Shown: piece by piece, positions 19,002-27,799 of the stretch
Layout of the letters: every line of letters begins with the position of its first letter
How positions within the stretch are numbered: the first letter of the stretch is position 1
Source: Pseudomonas peradeniyensis
Lineage (GTDB): Bacteria; Pseudomonadota; Gammaproteobacteria; Pseudomonadales; Pseudomonadaceae
Assembly: GCF_014268935.2 (NCBI RefSeq)
Contig: NZ_JABWRJ020000001.1
Location: forward strand, 1,550,001 to 1,614,000
Direction of reading: 5' to 3'
DNA: 64,000 nt
Notes under the pieces: model-generated
Told to the model about the DNA's origin: nothing
Databases searched by the model: none
The model's input: only the letters and a program-made list of their open reading frames with translations
Position numbers and translations under genes: made by a program

Positions 19002-22000
19002 ATGAGAGAGTTAACTTCGATGCAGGCCGCCTGTTGGATCGGGCGGGATGCACATGCGGCACTGGGTGGCGTCAGCGCGCACCTGTATGCCGAGTTCGAT
19101 GGCCAGGCCATCGATGTGGCGCGCCTTGAGGGCGCACTTGAGGGGCTGTACCGGGCACATCCGATGCTCAGGCTGCGCATCGACGGGCAGGGGCGGCAGA
19201 GCATCGACGAGACGCTGCGCGCCCATCTGGAGCTGGAGGATTTCAGCGATCTGGACGGTCCCGCCGTGGAGCGGCGCCTGCTGGAGAAACGTCGCCAGTG
19301 GAGCCACCAGCGCCTGGACCTGGGCGCCGGCCAGGGTGCGCGCTTCGGCCTGAGCCTGTTGCCGGGCAATGCCGCTCGGCTGCATGTGGACACCGACATG
19401 ATCGCGGTGGACCCGTCGAGCTTCCGGGTGCTGATGGAAGACCTGGCCCGGCTGTACGACGCCCCAGGCGCCGCGCTGCCACCCACGCTGAGCTACTTCG
19501 ACTGGTTGGACCAGGTACGTGCCGATGCCGACCTGCGCGACGCTCGCAGCCGCGACCGCGCCTGGTGGCGGGCACGCCTTGCGCAGATCGCCCCGGCGCC
19601 GACGTTGCCCTTGCTTGCCCCGGGCCCTGCACGCAGCGAGCGCTTTGCCGCCCGGCTCGAACCCGACCAGTACCGCGCCTTGCAGCAGGCGGCGCGGGTG
19701 CAGCGGATCACCTCGTCGGCGTTGCTGCTCGGGCTGTTCGCCACTGCCCTGGGCGAACACACCGGCGATCGGCGCCTGCGCCTGAACGTCCCGGTGTTCT
19801 GGCGCGAGCCGGTGCTGGAGCCGGTGCAACGGATCGTCGGCGAGTTCGCCAACCTGGTGCTGGTCGATGTCGACTTCACCGGCGTCGCCAGCCTTGCCGC
19901 ACTGTGCCAGGACCTGCACCGGCAATTGGTCGAGCGCCTGGCGCACAGCGCCTATCCAGGCGTGGACCTGATGCGCGACCTGTCGCGCCATCACGGCACG
20001 CCGCAACTGGCGCCGGTGGTGTTCACCGCAGGGCTGGACCTGCCCGGTGGCGAGCTGTTCTCCGAGCGCGTGGGCCGGGTGTTCGGGCCGATGGACTGGG
20101 TGATCTCCCAGGGGCCGCAGGTGGCGCTGGACGCGCAGGTGGCCCAGGTCGATGGCGGTCTGCTGGTCAACTGGGATGTGCGCCTGGACGCACTGCCGGC
20201 GGATTGGGTCCGGGCACTGTTCGAGCGCTTCATTGCCTTGGCCGTCGCGGTGGCTGCCGACACGGGCGCGCTGCACCAGCCTTTGACGATCGCGGCCAGC
20301 CGGGATTGCCCCTTGAACGCCCTGCAGCAGGCCTACCTGCTGGGGCGTGGCGAACACCTGCCGCTGGGCGGCGTGGCCATGCAGGAGTTCCGTGAGTACC
20401 GCGGGCGCATGGACCTGGCACTGCTGCGCAGCCGCCTCTCGGACATGGTGCGCCGCCACGACAGCCTGCGCACCCGCATCGATGCCCAGGCACTGACCCA
20501 GTCGTTGAGCGACCAGGTGCAGGTCAACCTGGAGGTGATCGACCTGCACGCCTTGACGGTCGAGCAGGCCCAGGCGCAGCTCGAGGTCCGTCGCGAGACC
20601 TATGCCCACGCGCTGTTCGACCTGGCCGGGCCGCCCTGGAATGTCACCGCCTTCCAGCTGCCGCAGGGTGAGCTGGTGGTGTTCGTACGCTTCGATGCGC
20701 TGATCCTCGATGGACGCTCCATCGCCACCCTGATGGTCGAGCTGTTCGACGGGCATTGCCAGCCGCTGACCGCCGGCGAGCCGACGGCGGCTGTCGTCGA
20801 CCGGAGCGAGGTGCGCAAGGCTGATACCGAGTATTGGAAGTCAAAGCTGGCCGAGGTCGATGGCGCGCCACGGCTGCCGTGGCGCTACGCCCTGGACAAG
20901 GTCGGCGTGGCCCGATACGCACGCCAGCGCCAGGTGATCCCGGCCCCGGTGTTCAAGGCGTTGAGCCGCGCCGGTGCGCGCGAGGGGCTGTTCAAGAACT
21001 CGACGATCATGGCCGTGGTGCTGGAAGTGCTCGGCCACTGGCTCGACGAGGGCAGCCTGTGCGTGGCGGTGCCGGTGGCGCCGCCCCAGGACGGCGCGTT
21101 CGCCAACCGTTCCAGCTTCATTGCCCTCGACTGGCAGCACCGACTGCCCACGCTCGCCGAGCGCGCCAAGCGCCTGCAGGCCGATGTACTGGAGGGCCTG
21201 CAGCACCTGGCGTTCTCCGGCGTGGACCTGGCACGCCTGCTGTACGACAGCAACGGCCCGGGCCCGGCACTGCCGGTGGTGTTGACCAATGGCCTGTCCT
21301 GGCCGGTGAGCGCGGTCGATGCTCCGATGACCTTGAGCGCGGGCCTGACCCAGACGCCCCAGGTGGCCATGGACATCCGCTTCTGCAACACCGCCGAGGG
21401 AGGCCTGGCGTTCGAGATCGACTATGCCCGCGAAGCGGTCGATGGCCGCTGGGTCGGGCAGTTGCTCGCAGCCTTTGGCCAGGCGGTGGCGCAACTGGCC
21501 GGGCAGGGCGCGTTCGAAGTCCAGGCACGGCAGTTCATCGACCTTGGCCACTACCGCCTGAACAGCAGCGAGGCGCAGGCCGAACCTGTCGATTTCCTCG
21601 GGCGCATCGCCCACAACCTGTTCGGCCCGGACAATGGACGCATCGCCTTGCTGCACGGCGAGCGGCGGATCAGCTACGCCGAACTGGGCGAGGGCGTCGC
21701 CCGCATCGCCCAGGCTTTCAAGGCCCGGGGCCTGCAGCCTGGCCAAGTGGTCGCGATCTGCCTGCCGCGCGGCCCCGAGCACAGCATGACGACCCTGGCC
21801 TGCGCCCTGAGCGGGCTGGTCTGGGTGCCGATCGACGCGGCGGCGCCCGAGGAGCGCCTGCGCTACCTGCTGGACAACTGCCAGCCGGCGCTGGTGGTCG
21901 ACACCGCCGCGCCACTACTGGCCAGCCCGCCGGCCGCCCTGGACCTGACGGGCCTGGCGGCGTTGTCGGCCAGCACCACGCCGGCCTACTACCTCTACAC

Positions 22001-23306
22001 CTCCGGCACCACCGGCAAGCCCAAGTGCGTGGTGCTGAACAACCGCGCCACGGCCAACGTCATCGGCAGCACCCTGGCGCAGTGGCAGGTCAGCCGCGAC
22101 GATGTGTTCATCTCGGTGACCCCGCTGCACCACGACATGTCGGTGTTCGACGTGTTCGGCAGCCTCTGCGCCGGGGCGGCGCTGGTGCTGCCCGAGCCCG
22201 GCGAGGAAAAGGACGCGTTGCGCTGGAACCAGCTGGTCAGGCAGCACGGCGTGAGTCTCTGGTGTTCGGTGCCGGCCATCTTCGAAATGCTCCTGGCCTG
22301 CCGCCAGGGCGATGGCCTGCAGAGCCTGCGCCTGCTGGCCCAGGGTGGCGACTACATCAAGCCGGCGGTGATCGCCGAATTGCGCGAGCAGTTGCCGGTG
22401 GCGCGGCTGGTGTCCCTGGGCGGGCCGACCGAGACCACCATCTGGAGCATCTGGCACGAGATCGGCGACCAGGACCGCGCCAGGGTGCCCTATGGACGCC
22501 CATTGCCGGGCAACCGCTACTGGCTGCTGGACGAGCACGGCGAGCATTGCCCGCAGGGCGTCGCCGGGCGTATCCACACCAGTGGCGTGGGCCTGGCCCT
22601 GGGCTACCTGCAAGAGGGTGAGCTGGTGCAGAACGACTTCGTCAGCGTGCTCGACGAGCACGGTGCGCCAGTGCGGGCTTTCCGTACCGGCGACCGTGGC
22701 CGCTACCGCGAGGACGGCGTGCTGCTGTTCGACAGCCGGGTCAATGGCTATGTGAAGGTGCGCGGCGTGCGCGTGTCGCTGCCGGACATCGAGATCGAGC
22801 TGATTCGCCATCCGGCGGTGCAGCAGGTGCTGGTGGTGGACTATGGCGACACGCAACAGGGCGAGGCCTGCATCGGCGCGCTCTATGTGCGGCGCAACGG
22901 CGCGCCACCCGGCGACGTGGCGCTACGCGAGCATGCCCGGGCGTTGCTGGCGCAGTCCCACGTGCCCACGCGCTTCATCGAGGTAGCCGAGTTGCCGTTG
23001 ACGGCCAACGGCAAGCCGGACCGCCGCCGCGCCCGCACGTTGCTGGAAGGCGACACCGAGCAGGCGCCGGCAGCGACGCCCAGTGATCCGCAGCGGTGCG
23101 CCCAGGTGCTGGCGATCTATCAGCAGGTGCTCGGCGCCACGCAGCCGGCCCTGGACTTTCTCGCCATGGGCCTGCGCCCGCAGCACCTCAAACCCCTGGC
23201 GGCACGCCTGGGCGAGGCCTTCGCGGTGCGTTTGTCGCCCGCGCAGCTGCTGCCGTGCCGCACGGTCGAAGAGGTCGAGCGCCTGCTCGCCGCCACGCCT
23301 GCCTGA
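19002..23306 (+). CDS. NRPS: Cy-Cy-A with degenerate carrier domain
   Basis: A 1434-aa protein with four parts. Two tandem cyclization domains (about 1-425 and 435-860) both keep the DxxxxDxxS motif (D132/D137/S140 and D565/D570/S573). An adenylation domain (about 865-1340) has [33 protein letters not shown] and NGKPDRR. The final ~75 residues look like a carrier domain, but the core reads [12 protein letters not shown], so Pro1393 occupies the phosphopantetheine serine position. The substrate must therefore be loaded elsewhere, most likely on the carrier at 24841-26946. Relatives: AngN plus AngR of anguibactin; BasD/PmsD of acinetobactin and pseudomonine. It would condense and cyclise dihydroxybenzoate with Cys, Thr or Ser. 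A start at 19020 is also possible. Confidence 0.9.
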   Translation: MRELTSMQAACWIGRDAHAALGGVSAHLYAEFDGQAIDVARLEGALEGLYRAHPMLRLRIDGQGRQSIDETLRAHLELEDFSDLDGPAVERRLLEKRRQWSHQRLDLGAGQGARFGLSLLPGNAARLHVDTDMIAVDPSSFRVLMEDLARLYDAPGAALPPTLSYFDWLDQVRADADLRDARSRDRAWWRARLAQIAPAPTLPLLAPGPARSERFAARLEPDQYRALQQAARVQRITSSALLLGLFATALGEHTGDRRLRLNVPVFWREPVLEPVQRIVGEFANLVLVDVDFTGVASLAALCQDLHRQLVERLAHSAYPGVDLMRDLSRHHGTPQLAPVVFTAGLDLPGGELFSERVGRVFGPMDWVISQGPQVALDAQVAQVDGGLLVNWDVRLDALPADWVRALFERFIALAVAVAADTGALHQPLTIAASRDCPLNALQQAYLLGRGEHLPLGGVAMQEFREYRGRMDLALLRSRLSDMVRRHDSLRTRIDAQALTQSLSDQVQVNLEVIDLHALTVEQAQAQLEVRRETYAHALFDLAGPPWNVTAFQLPQGELVVFVRFDALILDGRSIATLMVELFDGHCQPLTAGEPTAAVVDRSEVRKADTEYWKSKLAEVDGAPRLPWRYALDKVGVARYARQRQVIPAPVFKALSRAGAREGLFKNSTIMAVVLEVLGHWLDEGSLCVAVPVAPPQDGAFANRSSFIALDWQHRLPTLAERAKRLQADVLEGLQHLAFSGVDLARLLYDSNGPGPALPVVLTNGLSWPVSAVDAPMTLSAGLTQTPQVAMDIRFCNTAEGGLAFEIDYAREAVDGRWVGQLLAAFGQAVAQLAGQGAFEVQARQFIDLGHYRLNSSEAQAEPVDFLGRIAHNLFGPDNGRIALLHGERRISYAELGEGVARIAQAFKARGLQPGQVVAICLPRGPEHSMTTLACALSGLVWVPIDAAAPEERLRYLLDNCQPALVVDTAAPLLASPPAALDLTGLAALSASTTPAYYLYTSGTTGKPKCVVLNNRATANVIGSTLAQWQVSRDDVFISVTPLHHDMSVFDVFGSLCAGAALVLPEPGEEKDALRWNQLVRQHGVSLWCSVPAIFEMLLACRQGDGLQSLRLLAQGGDYIKPAVIAELREQLPVARLVSLGGPTETTIWSIWHEIGDQDRARVPYGRPLPGNRYWLLDEHGEHCPQGVAGRIHTSGVGLALGYLQEGELVQNDFVSVLDEHGAPVRAFRTGDRGRYREDGVLLFDSRVNGYVKVRGVRVSLPDIEIELIRHPAVQQVLVVDYGDTQQGEACIGALYVRRNGAPPGDVALREHARALLAQSHVPTRFIEVAELPLTANGKPDRRRARTLLEGDTEQAPAATPSDPQRCAQVLAIYQQVLGATQPALDFLAMGLRPQHLKPLAARLGEAFAVRLSPAQLLPCRTVEEVERLLAATPA

Positions 23307-23367
23307 ATCAACCGCCCTGGGCCGCACCCAGGGCGCCATCCGTAGTTTTTGGGAAATCATCGAGCAT

Positions 23368-24687
23368 ATGGACATCGCAACCCTAGACATCGCCGGCATC
23401 GGCGTCGGACCGTTCAACCTGGGCCTGGCCGCGCTGCTGTCGCGCCACCCGGACCTGCGCTGCGCGTTCCTCGAGCGCAAGGCGGAATTTCGCTGGCACG
23501 AGGGCCTGCTGCTGCCGGGCACCACCTTGCAGGTGCCGTTCCTCGCTGACCTTGTGACCCTGGCCGACCCGTGCCACCCGTTGAGCTACCTCAACTACCT
23601 GCACCAGCACGACCGTTTGTTCCAGTTCTACTACTACGACCACTTCCAGGTGCCCCGGCGCGAATACGATCACTATTGCCGCTGGGCCGCGCGCCAGTTG
23701 CCGGCCTGCCACTTCGGCGAGGAGGTCACCGGGGTGCGTTACGATGGCGACAGCGAGCGCTTCGTCATCGACAGCGTGTCGGTGTCGGGCCTGGAGCGGC
23801 GCTACAGCAGCCGTGACCTGGCCATCGGCGTCGGTACCCGGCCGTGGCTGCCGGCCTGGGCGCGCACCCGCAGCCAGGCGCCGATGCTGCACTCGGCGGA
23901 GTTCGGCAAGCGCCAGGGCGAACTGGAGCAGTGCCGGCGTGTGGTGGTGGTCGGCTCCGGGCAGAGCGCGGCAGAGTGCGTGCTGGCCCTGTTCAATGCG
24001 TTGACGCCGGAGCAGGTGGAGGCGGGGGCTTCGATCCACTGGATCACCCGTTCAGGGGGCTTCCATCCCATGGAATACTCCAAGCTTGGTCAGGAGTGCT
24101 TCACCCCGGCCTACATGAACTACTTCCACACCCTGGACCGCGACAAGCGCCGCGAGATCGTCGCCGAGCAGGGCCTGTTGTACAAGGGCATCAGTTTTTC
24201 CACCATCGGCGCGATCTACGACCTGATCTACGAGCGCTCCATCGGCGGGCGCGAGCCGGGGCTGACGTTGCTGTCCAGCTGCGACGTGGAGTCGGTCGAG
24301 GACCTGAGCTCAGCAGGCCTGCGCATGACCTTTCGCCACCGCCAACTGGACCAGCGGGCGACCCTGGAGACCGATGCGATCATCGCGGCGACCGGCTATG
24401 CGCATGCCTGGCCGCAGTGGTTCGAGCAGCTCAAGGGCACGGTGCTGGCCACCGACGCGCATGGCGACTGCATCGTCGGCGAGGATTTCACCGCGCAGCG
24501 CTGTGATGGCGGCAGTGGCCGGGTGTTCGTGCAGAACGCGGAGATATTCCAGCATGGCGTCGGTTCACCGGACCTGGGGCTGGGGCCGGTGCGCAATGCG
24601 GTGATCCTCAACCAGTTGCTGGGCCGGGCGCAGTATCGGGTGCCGCAGCGGTCGTCGTTCCAGCGCTATGGGTTGCCGCAGGGGTGA
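23368..24687 (+). CDS. Histamine/ornithine-type N-monooxygenase (BasC/AngU-like)
   Basis: A 439-aa flavoprotein of the lysine/ornithine N-hydroxylase family. It has the FAD motif GIGVGPFNLGLAALL (residues ~9-23), PGTTLQVPFLADLVTL, the NADPH motif VVVVGSGQSAAECVLAL (about 192-208), and the C-terminal ATGYAHAWP followed by NAVILNQLLGR. In a locus with histidine decarboxylase it is expected to N-hydroxylate histamine, giving the iron-binding hydroxamate. It starts 61 bases after the NRPS gene on the same strand, so it is probably co-transcribed. It is followed by tandem hairpins at 24738-24831. Confidence 0.9.
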   Translation: MDIATLDIAGIGVGPFNLGLAALLSRHPDLRCAFLERKAEFRWHEGLLLPGTTLQVPFLADLVTLADPCHPLSYLNYLHQHDRLFQFYYYDHFQVPRREYDHYCRWAARQLPACHFGEEVTGVRYDGDSERFVIDSVSVSGLERRYSSRDLAIGVGTRPWLPAWARTRSQAPMLHSAEFGKRQGELEQCRRVVVVGSGQSAAECVLALFNALTPEQVEAGASIHWITRSGGFHPMEYSKLGQECFTPAYMNYFHTLDRDKRREIVAEQGLLYKGISFSTIGAIYDLIYERSIGGREPGLTLLSSCDVESVEDLSSAGLRMTFRHRQLDQRATLETDAIIAATGYAHAWPQWFEQLKGTVLATDAHGDCIVGEDFTAQRCDGGSGRVFVQNAEIFQHGVGSPDLGLGPVRNAVILNQLLGRAQYRVPQRSSFQRYGLPQG

Positions 24688-24737
24688 TGGGCGTTAGGGC
24701 TGCAAAGTTTTCGCCGTGGGGGATGTTGCGCCTGTGA

Positions 24738-24831
24738 GATCGAGCGCCGCCCGCGCGGCGCTCGATCTTGTAGGCGATACAACTCTTGCGCCGGACAACA
24801 GCAGGCGGCGCTCGCTCTCACAAGCGCCGCC
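24738..24831. terminator. Two tandem hairpins between convergent genes
   Basis: First hairpin: 13-bp perfect stem GATCGAGCGCCGC (24738-24750) with its complement at 24755-24767 and a 4-base loop. Second: GGCGGCGCT (24804-24812) pairing with 24823-24831, with a 10-base loop. Both share the GCGGCGCTCG core, so they may be REP-like repeats. They sit between the monooxygenase and the convergent NRPS gene and probably stop transcription from both sides; no clear T-run follows. Confidence 0.55.
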
Positions 24832-24840
24832 CACCTTGAA

Positions 24841-26946
24841 CTACAAAACCACTTCTGCCAAAGCCCTCCGGCCGCCGTCCACCTCGGCCAACACCCCGAA
24901 CGCCGCGGAAATCATCGCGCACAGGCGCTCGACCTGGGCGGCGCTATAGCGATCGCTGCGGTAGGTGACCACCAGGCGCAGCGAGCGCTGGCCGTCGAAC
25001 ACATCCTCCATGATCTCGAACTGCAGGCCGAACATCGACTCGCTCTTGTCCGGGTCGATCTGCTTGTAGCGGATCGCCTGGCCTGCGGGCGTGCGCAGGG
25101 CGCCATTGAGGGCGTTGTTGGCGTGGATCTGCACGTACACATCGAACATCAGCCCCTCGGCGGGCGTCATGCCCAGCGCCTGCTGGATGGTCTCCATGGG
25201 CACGTCGGCATAGGCCATCGAGTCGTTGATCATCCGCGTCACATCGCCCAGCAGGTCACCCAGCGACTGTTCCGGGGCGAACTGCACGCGGTGGGCGACC
25301 ATGGTGGTGAAGTAGCCGACGGTGTCGAAGAACGCCGGATCCGTACGCCCCGAGGCCGAGGTGCCGATCACCAGGTCCGACAGGTTGCCGAGCTTGTGCA
25401 GCGACAGGGCGATGGCGGTGTAGATCACGCTGAACAGCGATGACTGGTGCTGCCGGGCACTGGTGCCGAGTTGCTCCAGCACGCCGGGTGCGGGACGCAG
25501 CTCCAGCCAGCGCGCACGGGTGGTCGCCTGGTCGGCGGGCAGCAGCGTGGCATCATCCCAGGCGGGCAGGGCAAGGCCGCGGGTGGCGTCGCCCAGCAGT
25601 TCGGTCCAGTACGCCAGGTGGCGCGGGTTCGGGCCCTGGGCACTCTGGGCGAGGGCGAACTCGTGGAAGGTGCGCGCCGCCGCCGGCCATTGCGGCGCCC
25701 GGTCCTGGGCACGGGCCAGGTAGGCCTCGGCCAGTTCGGCCATGATCACGTTTAGCGACCACTCGTCGATGGCCATGTGGTGGACCAGGAACGACAGCAC
25801 CTGGTGGCCACTGTGCGGGTCACGCAGCAGGCGTAGCCTCAGTGGCAGTTCGCGGGCCAGGTCGAAGCGGTGCTTCGCCTCGCTGGCAAGGCTCGCACCG
25901 CTGCTCTCGGCGCTGTTCCAGAACCACTTGTAGCGGCCCAGTTCGGCCAGCGGCACGATGCGCTGGCAGGCGTTGTCGCCTTCGCCATGGTAGGTGGTGC
26001 GCAGGCTGGCATGGCGCTCCAGCAGGTCGCTGAAAGCTTGCTGTAGCAGCGCTTCGTCCACTGGGTCGTGGAAGTCCAGGGCAAAGGGCAGGTTGAAAAT
26101 GGTGCCGTAGTCGAAGGCCGCGCAGGCGCGCCACAACGACGCCTGGGCCAGGGCCATCGGTGCCTGCTGGATATCCCCGGCCTGGTCGCTGGCCTGACTG
26201 GCTTGCCCTTGGCTCAGCTTGGCGCGGGTGGCCAGCGCCGACGCGCTGGGCGAGGCGAAGAAGTCGCTGAAGCGCAGTTCGATACCGTGCTCGCCCTGCA
26301 GGCGCCCGATGATCCGGGTGGCCAGCAGCGAGTGGCCGCCCATGTCGAAGAAATCGTCGTCCAGGGTCATGCCAGGCTCCGCCAGTGCCTGGCGGAACGC
26401 GTCGAGAATGCGTTGCGCGATGTCCGTCGAGGGTGCCTGGGACAGCGGCTCGAGCTGCAGTGGCTGGTCGCCGGCCTGGGCGTCGTATTCGGCGCGGATA
26501 CGTTCGAGCAGGGCTTGCGGCGACTGGCGCAGCACCGCATGGCAGAGCAGGCCGAGCGCGGCCTGCTGGTCGCCGGCCAGCAGCAGGGCCTCGAACGGCG
26601 GCTGCGTGGTGGAATCCCAGGGCGCCGTCTGGCGCGCCCGCAGCAGGGCGTCCATGCCCTGGGCGGCGCTGCGCTCGATGCGCAGGCACGGGTACCAGCC
26701 GGGCTCCTGGGTCTTGTACAGGTCGCCGTCATCGCTGAAGTGGTAGCGGCTGTTCAGGCCCGGCGTGGTCTCGACCACCGCCTGCACGGCCAGGGCCAGC
26801 AACGACAGGTCGGCCTGGGGGCCAAGGCGCCAGGCGCCCAGTTGCCGGTGCAGTTGCTCGGGTTGCTGCTGCTGGGCGAACCAGGCGAGCTCCTCGTGTT
26901 CGTCCAGGGCCTGGGGTGAGGGTGGGGTGGTGTTGCGTTCCAACAT
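24841..26946 (-). CDS. NRPS carrier-plus-condensation protein (AngM/BasB-like)
   Basis: A 701-aa protein. Residues ~1-165 resemble the first part of a condensation domain, apparently a non-catalytic remnant. A full carrier domain follows (about 175-245) with Ser206 in DFFDMGGHSLLATRI. A condensation domain (about 265-700) has the active site HHMAIDEWS at 389-397, with Glu replacing the usual Gly. It should hold the Cys/Thr-type residue loaded by the adenylation domain of the gene at 19002, then release the chain onto N-hydroxyhistamine. This matches the role known for AngM in anguibactin. The ATG at 26946 has AGGAAG upstream and was chosen over the longer frame, which crosses the promoter region. 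Confidence 0.88.
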   Translation of the reverse strand: MLERNTTPPSPQALDEHEELAWFAQQQQPEQLHRQLGAWRLGPQADLSLLALAVQAVVETTPGLNSRYHFSDDGDLYKTQEPGWYPCLRIERSAAQGMDALLRARQTAPWDSTTQPPFEALLLAGDQQAALGLLCHAVLRQSPQALLERIRAEYDAQAGDQPLQLEPLSQAPSTDIAQRILDAFRQALAEPGMTLDDDFFDMGGHSLLATRIIGRLQGEHGIELRFSDFFASPSASALATRAKLSQGQASQASDQAGDIQQAPMALAQASLWRACAAFDYGTIFNLPFALDFHDPVDEALLQQAFSDLLERHASLRTTYHGEGDNACQRIVPLAELGRYKWFWNSAESSGASLASEAKHRFDLARELPLRLRLLRDPHSGHQVLSFLVHHMAIDEWSLNVIMAELAEAYLARAQDRAPQWPAAARTFHEFALAQSAQGPNPRHLAYWTELLGDATRGLALPAWDDATLLPADQATTRARWLELRPAPGVLEQLGTSARQHQSSLFSVIYTAIALSLHKLGNLSDLVIGTSASGRTDPAFFDTVGYFTTMVAHRVQFAPEQSLGDLLGDVTRMINDSMAYADVPMETIQQALGMTPAEGLMFDVYVQIHANNALNGALRTPAGQAIRYKQIDPDKSESMFGLQFEIMEDVFDGQRSLRLVVTYRSDRYSAAQVERLCAMISAAFGVLAEVDGGRRALAEVVL

Positions 26947-27087
26947 AGCTAGCTTCCTGCTGTTCGATCGTTCAAGGCCCGCGTCGGCCTCACTGCCATC
27001 CATGGATCGCGGTGAGTGGCCGCGCAGAGGGGTTGCACCACCGGGGTGCATTGCGTGAATCCCGGGGATTCGTTATGGTGTGAAAGA

Positions 27088-27102
27088 TGCAAATAATTAT
27101 CA
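27088..27102. promoter_or_regulatory. Fur-box-like site, divergent NRPS / sigma factor promoter
   Basis: TGCAAATAATTATCA matches 12 of 14 fixed positions of the TGATAATNATTATCA consensus. It is in the 217-base gap between the minus-strand carrier-condensation gene and the plus-strand sigma factor gene. It also overlaps an upstream ATG in the sigma frame, supporting the later GTG start. Confidence 0.65.
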
Positions 27103-27163
27103 TCTAGATTGGCGCACGTCAAAGCAAGCCGTCTGGAATGCACCACGCTCAGGGAGAGGTACC

Positions 27164-27679
27164 GTGGACAACGGAACGTTCGCGCTTCGTCAGCAGCTGC
27201 ACCAGCTGTATCAGGATCATCACGGCTGGTTGTGCGACCTGCTGCGGCGCAAGCTCGGCAACTCGGTGGATGCGGCGGACCTGGCCCACGACATCTACCT
27301 GCACTTGATGAACAAGGGCCAGGTGCCCACGGCCGAGCAATCGCGCTGCCACCTCACACAGATCGCCAACGGCAAGGTCATCGACCTGTACCGCCGCCGC
27401 CAGCGCGAAACCCGCTACCTCGAGGACCATGGCCTGCTGCCCGAGCCACGGGTGCCGTCGGAGGAGACGCGGGCGCTGGTGGTCGAAGCGTTGGCTGCGA
27501 TCGACAGCGCCCTGCAGCGGCACTCGCCCAAGGCGCGCCAGGCCCTGTTGCTGTGCCGACTCGACGGCATGGCCCACCGCGCCATCGCCGACGAGCTGCG
27601 GGTCTCGGTGTCCTCGGTGGAAAAGTACATCGCCGCCGGCCTGCGCACTTGCAGGCGCTACCGGCTGGGCGGCGTCTGA
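27164..27679 (+). CDS. ECF sigma factor, FecI/iron-starvation type
   Basis: A 171-aa sigma-70 family protein. Region 2 covers residues ~8-75, with LYQDHHGWLCDLLRRKLGNS and ADLAHDIYLHLM. Region 4 covers ~110-165, with ARQALLLCRLDGMAHRAIAD and the recognition helix in RVSVSSVEKYIAAGLRTC. The size matches FecI (about 170 aa). The GTG at 27164 follows AGGGAGAGG. No FecR-like anti-sigma gene lies next to it, and the TonB receptor of the locus lacks a signalling extension. It therefore probably works as a Fur-controlled activator like PvdS rather than through surface signalling. It heads the transport gene series. Confidence 0.87.
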   Translation: MDNGTFALRQQLHQLYQDHHGWLCDLLRRKLGNSVDAADLAHDIYLHLMNKGQVPTAEQSRCHLTQIANGKVIDLYRRRQRETRYLEDHGLLPEPRVPSEETRALVVEALAAIDSALQRHSPKARQALLLCRLDGMAHRAIADELRVSVSSVEKYIAAGLRTCRRYRLGGV

Positions 27680-27799
27680 GGGTGCGCAGATTTTCTTGCG
27701 GGTTTGCCCGCCTCGTGCGGAATACAGGTTGAGAAGGACATGCGGGCAGGGCGCCCCTGGGACGGCCCGGCCCGCGCCTCGTGCTGAAAAGGAGCATTC

